From NCBI GenBank assembly GCA_902763155.1, contig CACWQS010000004.1:62001-126000 (forward strand): a stretch of DNA of 64,000 nt, read 5' to 3'. Positions 17,333 through 26,907 of the stretch are shown piece by piece. This DNA comes from an uncultured Pseudomonadota bacterium. GTDB lineage: Bacteria > Pseudomonadota > Alphaproteobacteria > RF32 > CAG-239. Numbering within the stretch: the stretch's first letter is position 1; every line of letters begins with the position of its first letter. A program made the position numbers and the translations under genes. The notes beneath the pieces were generated by a model. The model saw only the letters and a list, made by a program, of their open reading frames with translations. It was not told where the DNA came from and ran no database searches.

Positions 17333-18517
17333 ATGGCTACAAACAAAAAACTTAAAGAGCTTAAGATTGCTCTGCAGATTATTTTTATCTGCAATCCCTT
17401 CTCAATGTGTTTATTTAATCTTGTTGCTCCGGCAAAAGCAGCGGCGTTTGCTCACAAAAAAGAGTTTTCTCCGCTGATGGCTGATGTCTACGGATTTTGG
17501 AGCTACTGGTTACCATGGCACTGGAAAAAACATTGGATAGCGTATGAGGTATTGGCTGATTATCCCGTCGAAGACCAGTGCCGCTATTTTCTGGAATGTT
17601 CTAAAACTCCCGAAACGTTGGGTAAAATGTCTGAAAAGGCGCAAGACATCTTGTGGTCTGTGATTACTGCTTATCCAAAAACCAGAGGAACTTATTCGCG
17701 TCAGAATACCGCTGACACAGTATGGTGTAAGAACAGAATGCTTTTCAATTCTTCTGATGTGCTTCCTATTTTTGCCAAAGCTCCGGTCAAACTGAAAGAC
17801 GAACAGGTTAAATATCTGTTGGAAAATAAAAAATTTGAAGTTTTTCAACAGTATTTGAGCAGAGGAGCCATTCGTTACGAACAGGTCAAGATGCTGGTTC
17901 ATGCTGCAGTTTATGCTCACCCGACATTGCCGCTCTACAAGCCGCAGGTTGGTGATGGCGGTCTTGAAAGCGGTACTGCTCATTCCTACACCGAGGCGGA
18001 AATTCGTGCGATTGAGCGCAGTTACCAAGCCGATCAGCAGATATTTCTGGAAATTCTGATAAATTACGTGAAACGACACGGCGTCAAAACAGAAATTTTT
18101 GCCTACGTTGATGGTTTTTCGGCAGGTGAAAGAGTATATGATGTTAGACAGGCGTTAAGTTCGGCATTGAAAGTGCATGAACAGTGCGTCTTTACCTCAT
18201 CGCATCAAGATGATGAACGGCTTGAAGAATGGCAAACATTCTGCCAAAACACACCTGAGATATGCGTTGAAGCACAAATGCGTATGAGCTTAAAGCAGTA
18301 TGATGTGTATCATAGCACGGGGCATATTTTGCAGGCTGAAGCGATTGCATATTTTATTCGCAAAGGCAATATTGATATATGTCGCAAAATTTTTGTTAAC
18401 GAGCCGGAAAACGGTTTTATCAACGAAGAAATTGCCCACCTTATCCATGCCAATAACGAAGTGCAAGCTCTGTTTTATCAGGTATTAAAAGAATTGCATG
18501 AGAAAAGTAACTTCTAA
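17333..18517 (+). CDS. Hypothetical 394-aa protein with N-terminal hydrophobic segment
   Basis: Function not recognised. Residues 1-40 look like a signal or anchor (IALQIIFICNPFSMCLFNLV then APAKA, a possible signal peptidase site). The remainder is soluble and mostly helical, rich in aromatic, Gln and Glu residues, with cysteines scattered. There is no recognisable catalytic motif. No Shine-Dalgarno sequence precedes the ATG; the context is AAATAATAATATGG. It is followed after 11 nt by a 117-aa gene, and the pair ends in a terminator. Its own consensus promoter and long leader set it apart from the neighbouring operons. Confidence 0.7.
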   Translation: MATNKKLKELKIALQIIFICNPFSMCLFNLVAPAKAAAFAHKKEFSPLMADVYGFWSYWLPWHWKKHWIAYEVLADYPVEDQCRYFLECSKTPETLGKMSEKAQDILWSVITAYPKTRGTYSRQNTADTVWCKNRMLFNSSDVLPIFAKAPVKLKDEQVKYLLENKKFEVFQQYLSRGAIRYEQVKMLVHAAVYAHPTLPLYKPQVGDGGLESGTAHSYTEAEIRAIERSYQADQQIFLEILINYVKRHGVKTEIFAYVDGFSAGERVYDVRQALSSALKVHEQCVFTSSHQDDERLEEWQTFCQNTPEICVEAQMRMSLKQYDVYHSTGHILQAEAIAYFIRKGNIDICRKIFVNEPENGFINEEIAHLIHANNEVQALFYQVLKELHEKSNF

Positions 18518-18528
18518 ATAACAAGAAA

Positions 18529-18882
18529 ATGAACAAAGTAAAGTTTATTACCACGGTCGGCGACACCGTTCGCATTGATTTATGGATGCTTGAAAAAGCA
18601 GAAGTGGAGAAGAAGGCTGAAAAACACTTTGGCAAAAAAGTAACGGCGATTGCCGGTATGTATGGTAGCGGTCATGTTGGTGCCGGTTGGCAATTTCGTG
18701 ATGCAATTACAGACAAAGTGCTTGGTTATCTTTCTTTAAGTGTCGGAAAGTTTCATCGCCAGAGCGATTATGAATACGGTATTAACGTGTTTGTCCCTTT
18801 ATGCGAGCTATGGACCACTCTTCCTCACGGAAAAATTCGTTTCTGCGATGGAAAGATTGAATTAAATTTTGGTTTGCCTTGA
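18529..18882 (+). CDS. Hypothetical 117-aa protein
   Basis: Not recognised. A compact alpha/beta protein: a Lys/Glu-rich helix (EKAEVEKKAEKHFGKK), a Gly-rich stretch (GMYGSGHVGAGWQF), then strands (KVLGYLSLSVG, KIRFCDGKIELNFG). No signal peptide or membrane helix. It is the second gene of the unit starting at 17333 (11 nt gap). It also lacks a Shine-Dalgarno sequence: the context is TAACAAGAAAATG. The stop codon lies inside the loop of the terminator hairpin. Confidence 0.65.
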   Translation: MNKVKFITTVGDTVRIDLWMLEKAEVEKKAEKHFGKKVTAIAGMYGSGHVGAGWQFRDAITDKVLGYLSLSVGKFHRQSDYEYGINVFVPLCELWTTLPHGKIRFCDGKIELNFGLP

Positions 18883-18900
18883 CGGCAAACCTTTTTTTTT
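18871..18900 (+). terminator. Terminator overlapping the stop codon of 18529-18882
   Basis: GGTTTGCC (18871-18878) and GGCAAACC (18884-18891) with a five-base loop containing the TGA stop, then nine T. Confidence 0.9.
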
Positions 18901-18948
18901 ATATACATAACAAGCAGATAAATCAAGCAGATAAATTAAGGAGGTCTG

Positions 18949-19218
18949 ATGGATTTTCTAGGAGATATTTTAGGCTATATGGCCGGTATTTGCACCGCAA
19001 TATGCTTTTTACCGCAAACCATAAGCACCATACGCTCACACAATGTTAACGGATTATCTTTGCTGAGCTACAGTATCTATGCCCTCGGTATGCTTTGTTG
19101 GATTCTTTACGGCTTACATCTGACTGCCTTGCCTATGATTATATTTAATACTCCGGCACTGTTTTTTGCCCTGATAATTATTTATCAGATTATTCGTTAT
19201 AAAGGTAAAGTAAAATGA
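18949..19218 (+). CDS. SemiSWEET (PQ-loop/MtN3) sugar transporter
   Basis: Single triple-helix-bundle unit of 89 aa; such proteins dimerise into a sugar uniporter in the inner membrane. Three membrane helices are visible, with the PQ motif FLPQTISTIRSHNVNGLS after helix 1. A strong AAGGAGG ribosome site precedes the ATG. It overlaps the following ROK kinase gene by 4 nt (ATGA), with anmK after that. This links it to sugar or amino-sugar handling. The actual substrate is unknown. Confidence 0.85.
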   Translation: MDFLGDILGYMAGICTAICFLPQTISTIRSHNVNGLSLLSYSIYALGMLCWILYGLHLTALPMIIFNTPALFFALIIIYQIIRYKGKVK

Positions 19219-20006
19219 AAATATTAGCATTTGACATCGGCGGCACCAAAATTGCTTATGCAGTAGTTGATGAAAATGGCGTATTGCAAACCGAAATAAT
19301 AACCAAGCCGACACCGCACAGCAGTTTTGATATTGCTTGTCTGGTAGCAGAAGTTGCTGCGTCTTATGAAGTTGATAAGTTGGCTGTTGCCACCGCCGGC
19401 GTGGTTAAGGATAACAGGCTGACAGGTAAGCCGATAAATCTGCCGGAAGGTTACGAAAATATTGATTTTAATGCCATAAGCGGTCTGCCGTGCATAATGG
19501 AAAACGATGCCAATGCCGCGGCTTGGGCGGAGTATAAAGTCGGAGCTTTGCAAGGGTGTAATAATTGCGCCATGCTGACTCTTGGTACAGGTGTCGGTTG
19601 CGGTTTGATAATAAACGGTGAAGTATATCGCGGTGCCACCGGTGCATCGGGCGAAGTGCGCTTTAAAGTGGCCGGCGGAGATTTGGCTGAATTGGCACAA
19701 AAAAGCGGTTGCTTTGAGAGTGATTGTTTCAAAATCAAAGCCAAAGCTGATGAGGGCGATGTTTCTGCCAAACAGTCGTTGCAACTGTGGCAAGATGAGC
19801 TGGCTAAAGCCTTGGTATCAATGCAAGAAATTTTGGATTTGGAGGCGTTTGCGCTTTCCGGCAGTCTGGCAAAAATTGTTGATTATTCGGTAGTGGAAAA
19901 TGCCGTGCGTCAGAAGATATGGCAGCCTAAAGTTCGGATTTTGCCGGCACAAACCGGTTCCGATGCCTGTTTGATCGGTGCCGCTTTATTGTGGAGCAAA
20001 AAATAA
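19215..20006 (+). CDS. ROK-family sugar kinase, possibly amino-sugar specific
   Basis: ATP-dependent sugar kinase of 263 aa. The phosphate-binding loop is AFDIGGTKIAYAVVD, the catalytic Asp is in MENDANAAAWAEY, and the adenosine motif is TLGTGVGCGLIING. The zinc-binding CxCGxxGCxE motif of most ROK proteins is absent from the expected segment after GASGEVRF; only isolated Cys (SGCFESDCF) remain. Sitting between a SemiSWEET and anmK suggests GlcNAc or MurNAc-derived substrates in wall recycling, but that is inference. It overlaps both neighbours, so it is tightly coupled. Confidence 0.82.
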   Translation: MKILAFDIGGTKIAYAVVDENGVLQTEIITKPTPHSSFDIACLVAEVAASYEVDKLAVATAGVVKDNRLTGKPINLPEGYENIDFNAISGLPCIMENDANAAAWAEYKVGALQGCNNCAMLTLGTGVGCGLIINGEVYRGATGASGEVRFKVAGGDLAELAQKSGCFESDCFKIKAKADEGDVSAKQSLQLWQDELAKALVSMQEILDLEAFALSGSLAKIVDYSVVENAVRQKIWQPKVRILPAQTGSDACLIGAALLWSKK

Positions 20007-21268
20007 TGGTTAAGTTGCGCATTATCGGGATTATGACCGGCAATTCGATGGACGCCATAGACTTGGTTTTAACCGAATTTGAGGGCGATAAAATGCGCGA
20101 TATTTGTGCCTATAGCGAACCATACAGTGTGGCGCAAAAACAACAAATAGATGATTTAAGACATCGTGCGGCTGAGCAAAAACTGACCAAACGGCAGTTG
20201 GTAAATGACCGCAAATTTATTGCAATTCATTGGCAATATATTGAGGGAATTGCCAATGCCGTTAACACAATGTGTGATAAATTCGGACTGCAAAAAAAGA
20301 AGATTGACGCCATCGGTTTTCATGGTAAAACCCTTGACCACTATCCGCCGTCTATGGCAAAAATTCACGGCGATAAACCTTTTACCACTCAGATGGGGTC
20401 GGCGCAACTGTTGGCGAATTTGACCGGCATTCCGGTAATTAACGATTTTCGCTCGGCTTTGGTGCAACATGGTTTTGAGGGAGCACCGCTGGCCGGTCCG
20501 CATAATGCTCATGTGGCACTTACCGAGGGCGACGGATGCTATTTTAACGCCGGTAATACCGGTAATTTGGCATGGATAAAAGATGGTATTTTGCAAATCA
20601 GTTACGATGTCGGCCCATTCAATGAATATATCGACCAATATATTTTGCAGGTTAAAGGCGAGGCGATGGATATTGACGGAGCTCACGGCAAAAAGGGCAA
20701 ACTATTGCCGGAACTATTACAAAAATCCTTTGATTTATGCCGTGAATATTACGAATTATTACCGCCTAAATCGGGCGATCCGAGTTATTATCACACTCCT
20801 GAATTGCTAAACCATATTAAGCAAAATTATAAAGAAGAAAAATTTAACGATGTGGTGCATACGCTTGAATATTTTGCGGCTTATGTTGCGGCTTACGGTT
20901 TGGCACAAACGCCGGAAAATATTGAATTAACACCTCGTTTTATTTTGTTTGGCGGTGGTTGGAAAAATCCGGTGGTAATGAAAAGTTTTAAAGATTTGCT
21001 TAGCAAAGAAGTTAATGTTTTGCCTGAACATGAGGAAATATTTGCGGCTTTACGCCAACGCTTAGGCAAAAAGCCGGAGATAAAATATTCCGAATTCGGT
21101 AACTATATGGAAGCTCGCCTGATGGCCGATCTGGCACGTTATTTTATAGAACAAAAAACTTGGGAATTACCGGAGTTAAAAGGAAAAGAGCTAGTGCTCG
21201 GAAATGCTCGTTTTCCGTTCACCGGTGCAGTTGATGATTTTTTGAGTGCCGCTGCTCGCGGTTGGTAA
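20006..21268 (+). CDS. anmK: Anhydro-N-acetylmuramic acid kinase
   Basis: Phosphorylates and opens 1,6-anhydro-MurNAc to MurNAc-6-phosphate in peptidoglycan recycling. The N-terminal motif GIMTGNSMDAIDLVL is diagnostic, followed by IGFHGKTLDHYP, INDFRSALVQHGFEGAPLAG and the C-terminal FILFGGGWKNP. Length is 420 aa from ATG 20006, which overlaps the kinase stop (TAATG). A GTG at 19991 would add five residues. Downstream processing to GlcNAc-6-P needs MurQ, which is not in this window. Its stop is 15 bp from the convergent rlmN. Confidence 0.93.
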   Translation: MVKLRIIGIMTGNSMDAIDLVLTEFEGDKMRDICAYSEPYSVAQKQQIDDLRHRAAEQKLTKRQLVNDRKFIAIHWQYIEGIANAVNTMCDKFGLQKKKIDAIGFHGKTLDHYPPSMAKIHGDKPFTTQMGSAQLLANLTGIPVINDFRSALVQHGFEGAPLAGPHNAHVALTEGDGCYFNAGNTGNLAWIKDGILQISYDVGPFNEYIDQYILQVKGEAMDIDGAHGKKGKLLPELLQKSFDLCREYYELLPPKSGDPSYYHTPELLNHIKQNYKEEKFNDVVHTLEYFAAYVAAYGLAQTPENIELTPRFILFGGGWKNPVVMKSFKDLLSKEVNVLPEHEEIFAALRQRLGKKPEIKYSEFGNYMEARLMADLARYFIEQKTWELPELKGKELVLGNARFPFTGAVDDFLSAAARGW

Positions 21269-21283
21269 TAGCTAGCGTATCGA

Positions 21284-22357
21284 CTATTTTTTATCTTCGC
21301 TATCTTTTTTAGATTTAAGCTGTCCGCAGGCGGCAAGAATATCTTGCCCTCTGGCCACGCGCACCGGTGCGGCAAAACCGGCATTTTCCAATTCGCGTGC
21401 AAAGGCTTTCACTTGAGCATTACCGCTCGGCTTAAAAGCGCACCCCGGCCACGGATTAAACGGAATCAGATTAAAACTGGCGCGAAGTCCATATTTCTTC
21501 ATCAGCGTAATCAACTGATGCGCACAATCAAGCGAATCATTTACTTTATCTAAAAGCAAATATTCAAAAGTAATATAGCGGCTGCCGTCTTCTTCCTGAT
21601 ATTCCTGACAAGCTTTCAACACTTCTTCCAACGGGTAGCGATTGTTAATCGGCATAATCTGTGAACGCAATTCATTGTTAGGTGCATGCAAAGATATCGC
21701 TAACCGCACACCGGTTTTTTGCAATGCCTCTACAATGCGCGGCGCAATCCCCGATGTGGACATCGTTATACGTCGGCGCGAAATGGCAATGCCGTCGCCA
21801 TCGGTTAAAATATTGAGTGCTTTTATCACATTTTCCATATTATGTAGCGGCTCTCCCATTCCCATCACCACAATGTTGGAAAGATAGCGTGTTTCATTGG
21901 TGGGACTCGGCCACTCGCCATAAGTATCGCGCGCCACCATAAACTGGCTGACAATTTCTCCGGCGGTCAAATTACGGGTTAATTTTTGACTGCCGGTATG
22001 GCAAAACTTACACCCTACGGCACATCCTACTTGGGTAGAAATACACACCGCACCGCGGTCGCTCTCCGGAATATAAACCATTTCCACCCTCTGACCATCG
22101 GCAAATTCCAAGAGCCATTTGCGCGTTTTATCACTCGAGAGTTGTTCGGTAACGATTTTCGGACGTGTAATCGTAAAGTTTTCCTTTAACTTTTCCCGCA
22201 AAACTTTTGACAGGTTGCTCATTTTTTCAAAATCGGTTTCTCCAAAATAATAGAGCCATTGCCAGAGCTGTTTAGCGCGAAAAGGCTTTTCACCGATATC
22301 GGTTAAAGCCTTTTGCAACTCGTCTTTAGAAAGACCGATTAACTCAATTTTATCCAT
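21284..22357 (-). CDS. rlmN: 23S rRNA (adenine2503-C2)/tRNA methyltransferase RlmN
   Basis: Radical SAM enzyme methylating C2 of A2503 in 23S rRNA and of A37 in some tRNAs. The 4Fe-4S motif CAVGCKFCHTG is present. Other conserved blocks are VVMGMGEPLHNMENV, ITMSTSGIAPRI and LAISLHAPNNELR. The methyl-carrying Cys is probably in ARGQDILAACGQL. Length is 357 aa, normal; the tail is Lys/Asp-rich. It starts 3 nt after the ialB-like gene and is probably co-transcribed with it. Confidence 0.96.
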   Translation of the reverse strand: MDKIELIGLSKDELQKALTDIGEKPFRAKQLWQWLYYFGETDFEKMSNLSKVLREKLKENFTITRPKIVTEQLSSDKTRKWLLEFADGQRVEMVYIPESDRGAVCISTQVGCAVGCKFCHTGSQKLTRNLTAGEIVSQFMVARDTYGEWPSPTNETRYLSNIVVMGMGEPLHNMENVIKALNILTDGDGIAISRRRITMSTSGIAPRIVEALQKTGVRLAISLHAPNNELRSQIMPINNRYPLEEVLKACQEYQEEDGSRYITFEYLLLDKVNDSLDCAHQLITLMKKYGLRASFNLIPFNPWPGCAFKPSGNAQVKAFARELENAGFAAPVRVARGQDILAACGQLKSKKDSEDKK

Positions 22358-22360
22358 AGA

Positions 22361-22870
22361 TTATCTTTTGCATTTTGCCGTAATGGCATTATACGCCGAA
22401 GTGAATCCTTTTAAGGAATAAGTATCTTTAGTAACAGTACCGCGGCTCGATGTTCCGTCAACAATCATACGGCTTCCGCGTTTCATTTCGGCGATTAAGT
22501 TCTTATCTTCGGTATTGCTGACCATCCAAGCCTTATCCCCTTCGGTAAAGGTGTTCTTAAATGTCTTATTCCCGATTTTAACCGTCATCGGTGCGCCCGA
22601 TTTGAAGGTATATCCTGCCATAAAGCTGACTTCATCAAACGATTTTTCTGCCGGTCTGTGGGTAATGATAACGAAAATATCACCGCGTTTGGTATATTTT
22701 CCTTCATCTTTTTTCGGCGTTGATGACATATAGCAAATCAAATTGCCGCTTTCATTATATGTCCAAGCGGTCCAATCGCCGTATTCGCCCAAAACCTGCG
22801 GTTGCGCAGCTTCTGCAGCAGAAACCGTTGCGATAGTCAAAACCCCGATTAAGCTTAAAAATTTAAACAT
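22361..22870 (-). CDS. Invasion-associated locus B (IalB) family protein
   Basis: Periplasmic protein of 169 aa, of the IalB family found mostly in alphaproteobacteria. Residues 1-21 form a signal peptide (MFKFLSLIGVLTIATVSAAEA). The family pattern follows: GDWTAWTYNESGNLICYMSS, then FVIITHRPAEKSFDEVSFMAGY, then the C-terminal TYSLKGFTSAYNAITAKCKR. The two cysteines probably form a disulfide. The name reflects the Bartonella invasion locus; most homologues have no proven invasion role. It precedes rlmN by 3 nt. Confidence 0.85.
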   Translation of the reverse strand: MFKFLSLIGVLTIATVSAAEAAQPQVLGEYGDWTAWTYNESGNLICYMSSTPKKDEGKYTKRGDIFVIITHRPAEKSFDEVSFMAGYTFKSGAPMTVKIGNKTFKNTFTEGDKAWMVSNTEDKNLIAEMKRGSRMIVDGTSSRGTVTKDTYSLKGFTSAYNAITAKCKR

Positions 22871-22962
22871 TTCTGTCCCCTTTTAAATTAATTTACTTGG
22901 ATTTTACTAAAAAATTATATATAAACAGTTAATAAAATTTAAAATAAGGAAGTTTTTTAAAG

Positions 22963-24171
22963 ATGATGAGATCTGAATATTTGGATATGACGCCGATTTT
23001 GCGTTCAAAAAATATTCTTAAATTGTTTTCAGCCGTAGAAGAACACGGTGGCACGTTGCGCTTTGTCGGCGGTGCCGTGCGTGATACATTGGCCGGATTA
23101 AGCGGATTTGATCTGGACTTGGCAACCGATCTGACACCTGATGAATTGGTGGAAGCATGCCAAGATTTTCGCTTAAAAACAGTGCCGGTAGGCCTAAAGT
23201 TCGGCACCACCGGTGTCGTAATAGATAACCAAGTCTTACAGGTTTCCTCTCTCAAACGTCGCATTAAAAAAGGTCGCCATCAAGAAGAAGTTTTTACCGA
23301 TGACTGGAGCGCCGATGCCGCCACTCGCGACCTGACCATTAACGCTGTTTATGCCGACAGCAAAGGCAATGTGTTTGACTATTATAACGGTATTGATGAC
23401 TTGGAGCATGGTGTGGTGCGCTTTATCGGTAATGCCGAAGAACGGATTAAAGAAGATCCGCTGCGGATTATGCGTTTTTTCCGTTTCTATTCCAAATTCG
23501 GCAAAGCTCCTATTGATAAAGAAAGTTTTGATGCTTGTATCAAATTGAAAGATGAGTTGCGCAAGGTGGCGATAGAGCAGGTGCGCGATGAACTCTTTAA
23601 GCTGTTGGTTACCCCTAATGTTACCGCCACTATGCGCCTGATTTACGATAATGATATTCTCGGTTATTTCTTGCCGCAGTCGAAACACCTTGACGAGTTG
23701 GAGCAACTGACAAAGGTAGTGGCAGATGCGCAATATGAGGGCAATTTTTTGCGCCGTTTGTTTGTGCTGTATCAACCGAATGTTGCTCAAGCCGAAAATA
23801 TAGCCAACAATCTTCGTTTTACCAAAAAGCAAAAAGAAGTATTTATAAGTTGGGCAAAAATCTCGCTTGATGTTGATATGGCGGCATCAAAACATGAGCG
23901 GCTGAAGTTTATATACCGCTATGGCAAACAATTTACCATTGATAAAATCTTGCTTTTTGCGGCAATCCATCAAGTAAATATAACCGTATTACCGGCGGTT
24001 TTGAAAGAAATTGAAAACACCGTTGTTCCCATTTTCCCGCTGCGTGGTCGCGATTTAATCGGTCGCATCGGTAACGGCGAACAGGTCGGTCGTGTGCTTG
24101 CCAAGCTTGAACAACAATGGATAGATAGCGGATTTACTTCAACCCGCGATGAATTGTTACGCGCATTATAG
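22963..24171 (+). CDS. tRNA nucleotidyltransferase / poly(A) polymerase-type protein, copy 1
   Basis: Class II nucleotidyltransferase of 402 aa, the compact alphaproteobacterial CCA-enzyme type without an HD domain. Motifs: RFVGGAVRDTLAG, the metal-binding pair in GFDLDLATDL, TRDLTINAVYAD (motif B), and EDPLRIMRFFRFYSKFG. An AAGGAAG site precedes the first ATG; a second ATG follows directly. A different, HD-domain enzyme of the same superfamily lies at 42858-44105. The two may split the CC-adding and A-adding steps or serve different substrates. Confidence 0.85.
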   Translation: MMRSEYLDMTPILRSKNILKLFSAVEEHGGTLRFVGGAVRDTLAGLSGFDLDLATDLTPDELVEACQDFRLKTVPVGLKFGTTGVVIDNQVLQVSSLKRRIKKGRHQEEVFTDDWSADAATRDLTINAVYADSKGNVFDYYNGIDDLEHGVVRFIGNAEERIKEDPLRIMRFFRFYSKFGKAPIDKESFDACIKLKDELRKVAIEQVRDELFKLLVTPNVTATMRLIYDNDILGYFLPQSKHLDELEQLTKVVADAQYEGNFLRRLFVLYQPNVAQAENIANNLRFTKKQKEVFISWAKISLDVDMAASKHERLKFIYRYGKQFTIDKILLFAAIHQVNITVLPAVLKEIENTVVPIFPLRGRDLIGRIGNGEQVGRVLAKLEQQWIDSGFTSTRDELLRAL

Positions 24172-24175
24172 AATC

Positions 24176-26800
24176 TTATTCCTCAACCCCGATAACCGCA
24201 CGGCGTCCCACTCTATCCGGCGGCGTTACCACACCTTCATCTTCCATACGTTCAATCAGCATAGCGGCACGATTGTATCCCAAACGCAACTTGCGCTGAA
24301 TATAGCTGGTCGAAGCCTTTTTATCGGTGCGCACAATTTGCACTGCCTGGCGATACAACTCATCATCACTATCTCCGCCGGCGCCCATTTCTCCCTTATC
24401 AAACACTGGCGTATCTTTGGTGTTCAGCTCACCTTCGGTAACGGTAGCCACATACTGCGGTTCTCCTTGCGATTTCACAAATTCGACCACGCCCTCAACT
24501 TCCTCATCTTTTACAAAACAGCCGTGAACCCGCACCGGCCGCATACCTGACGGCATATAGAGCATATCACCCATACCGAGGAGCTGCTCGGCACCTTGTT
24601 CGCCTAAAATGGTGCGGCTGTCGATTTTAGTCGTTACATGGAAACTGATACGACTCGGGAAGTTTGATTTAATCGTTCCGGTAATCACGTCAACCGACGG
24701 ACGTTGGGTGGACATAATGAGGTGAATACCGGCGGCACGCGCCATTTGCGCCAAACGTTGAATAGCCGCCTCTACTTCCTTACCGGCAACTAACATTAAA
24801 TCGGCCATTTCATCAACCACAATCACGATATACGGCATCGGCGAGGTGTCGATAATCTGCTCCTCATAAATCGGCTTTCCGGTTTCTTTATCAAAGCCGG
24901 TCTGAATGGTCTTTTTCATTTCTTTACCCGATTTTACCATATCGGCCACTTTTTGGTTATAACCGGCAATATTACGAACATTGATGAGCGCCATTGCCCG
25001 ATAACGATCTTCCATTTCGCGCACCGCCCACTTTAAGCCGACAACTGCCTTTGCCGGATCGGTAATTACCGGTGTTAACAAATGCGGAATGCCGTTATAC
25101 ATCGAAAATTCCAATTGCTTCGGGTCTATCATAATAAATTTGCACTGCTCCGGTGTCATTCGATACAACAGTGATAAAATCATTGAATTAACCCCGACCG
25201 ACTTACCCGAACCGGTAGTACCGGCCACCAACAAGTGCGGCATTTTCGCCAAATCGGCATAAACGTGTTGTCCACCAATATCTTTACCCAAAGCCACATT
25301 CAAAATATTCTTACTGTTTTTAAATGTTTCATCTTCAAACAATTCGCGTAACCATACCGTCTCGCGCTTGGCATTCGGCAGTTCAATACCGATGGTATTG
25401 GCGCCGGCCACCACCGCCATACGCACCGAAGCCACCGCCATCGAACGGGCAATATCGTCCGAAAGACCGATAACCCGTGCCGTTCTGGTCCCCGGTGCCG
25501 GCTCCAGTTCATATAACGTTACCACCGGTCCCGGGCGCACCTTAACAATTTTGCCGTGAATACCAAAATCATTCAAAACGCTTTCTAGTTTTACCGCATT
25601 AGCCTTTAGTGTGGCTTCATCATAAACCACAGCCTTATTCTGCGGCACTGAAAGCAAATTTATATCCGGTAAAGCATATTCTTTTGCGGCAGGTTTCGGC
25701 TCAGCTGCCGGAGTGTCAGTTTTTACTTGCTCTACTTTTTTACGCGCTGAAGCCGCGGCTTTCCCTTCGGTCTTATAAATATCTTCCGGTGAAATTTTTT
25801 TACTCGGCTTTTTTACATTCTGGTTGGCAATATCGCCTTCCGCCACAAAATCAAAAGTCGGATTAAAACTGTTATTAGATTGCTTGGCAACCGGCACTAC
25901 TTCTTCTTTAATCGCCAAATTACCCACAGATGTCTGCGGTATTTCTATTTCCGGTTCATTATTATTTTTTGCCACAACCGCAAAATTATTATCTGTTTGA
26001 GTATTTGTAGTTACGCTTGAACCGCGCGCCTGCACCACCGATGCCCCATGTTCAAAGGCCGGCTCTTGGCGGATTCTCAATTTTGGTTTATTCATCTCCG
26101 GCATTTTAGATTGCAAATAGCTTGGATTTAACTCTTTAAATTCAGCAAAGTTGCGAACTTTTGCCAGTTTTTTGCCGCCGCTGACAAATTTTTGCCACAC
26201 ATAGCCGAACAGACTATACATTCTTCTGATAAACGCCCCCCACAATTTAATGGTAATTCCCGCCGCAAAATTGAATGACAACACAGCCACAAACAGGATA
26301 ATCCCCTCCAGCAAAAGCGTATTATACGGCATATTGAGCTGATTTATCGCCGTATTCAGCGGACGACTTAACGAGCGACTCCATTCTCCGGCTAAGTTCG
26401 GCACACTAAAACCTCCCAAATACCCGCGGCAAGTTAAATCAAAAAAACACGCCAAGCAAAGCATACCCACAAGCCAAGCAAACGCCCGTGTTTTCCACTC
26501 AGCCAAAGTTTGATACCTTAATAAAGTATATCCCCAAAAGAGAGGCACCAAAAGGAAAATAATCAGAGCCAAACCGAAAGATTGAAAAATAAAATCAGCA
26601 CTGTATGAACCGAAAGTTCCCAGCACATTTTGCACTTCTCCCTCGGTTACTTTATTAAAAGAAGGATCTTCGGCATGATAAGAAAACAGGCTGATAAACA
26701 ACAAAATCGGCAAAACTACAAAGCTTAAACCGAACAAATAACAAATCATAATTTGCCACCAAGTTTTTTTCTTTTCTTTTTTCATCTTTCTGTTTGCCAT
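24176..26800 (-). CDS. ftsK: DNA translocase FtsK
   Basis: Septum-located DNA pump that clears chromosomes and activates XerCD dimer resolution. The 874 aa product has about four N-terminal membrane helices (to roughly residue 190) and a Pro/Glu/Lys-rich linker. The RecA-like motor has Walker A VAGTTGSGKSVGVN near residue 525 and Walker B IVIVVDEMADLM. The C-terminal gamma winged helix is TSYIQRKLRLGYNRAAMLIE. I chose ATG 26800, preceded by GGGGAAG; the frame upstream to 26914 overlaps the fabD promoter region. Confidence 0.95.
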   Translation of the reverse strand: MANRKMKKEKKKTWWQIMICYLFGLSFVVLPILLFISLFSYHAEDPSFNKVTEGEVQNVLGTFGSYSADFIFQSFGLALIIFLLVPLFWGYTLLRYQTLAEWKTRAFAWLVGMLCLACFFDLTCRGYLGGFSVPNLAGEWSRSLSRPLNTAINQLNMPYNTLLLEGIILFVAVLSFNFAAGITIKLWGAFIRRMYSLFGYVWQKFVSGGKKLAKVRNFAEFKELNPSYLQSKMPEMNKPKLRIRQEPAFEHGASVVQARGSSVTTNTQTDNNFAVVAKNNNEPEIEIPQTSVGNLAIKEEVVPVAKQSNNSFNPTFDFVAEGDIANQNVKKPSKKISPEDIYKTEGKAAASARKKVEQVKTDTPAAEPKPAAKEYALPDINLLSVPQNKAVVYDEATLKANAVKLESVLNDFGIHGKIVKVRPGPVVTLYELEPAPGTRTARVIGLSDDIARSMAVASVRMAVVAGANTIGIELPNAKRETVWLRELFEDETFKNSKNILNVALGKDIGGQHVYADLAKMPHLLVAGTTGSGKSVGVNSMILSLLYRMTPEQCKFIMIDPKQLEFSMYNGIPHLLTPVITDPAKAVVGLKWAVREMEDRYRAMALINVRNIAGYNQKVADMVKSGKEMKKTIQTGFDKETGKPIYEEQIIDTSPMPYIVIVVDEMADLMLVAGKEVEAAIQRLAQMARAAGIHLIMSTQRPSVDVITGTIKSNFPSRISFHVTTKIDSRTILGEQGAEQLLGMGDMLYMPSGMRPVRVHGCFVKDEEVEGVVEFVKSQGEPQYVATVTEGELNTKDTPVFDKGEMGAGGDSDDELYRQAVQIVRTDKKASTSYIQRKLRLGYNRAAMLIERMEDEGVVTPPDRVGRRAVIGVEE

Positions 26801-26907
26801 AATCTTCCCCGATAACTTATAATCATAAACAACAACATTATAGTGCAAAATATTCAAGAAAATGTTAATTTTAGCTTTCGTTTTGTTAATAAAAAATACG
26901 CATTGAC

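Noticed and set aside
17238-17477. 79-aa frame starting in the leader of the 17333 gene
   Set aside because: TTG start without ribosome site, overlapping the 17333 gene in another frame; more likely untranslated leader.
19224-19793. 189-aa frame on the - strand
   Set aside because: Antisense shadow of the ROK kinase gene.
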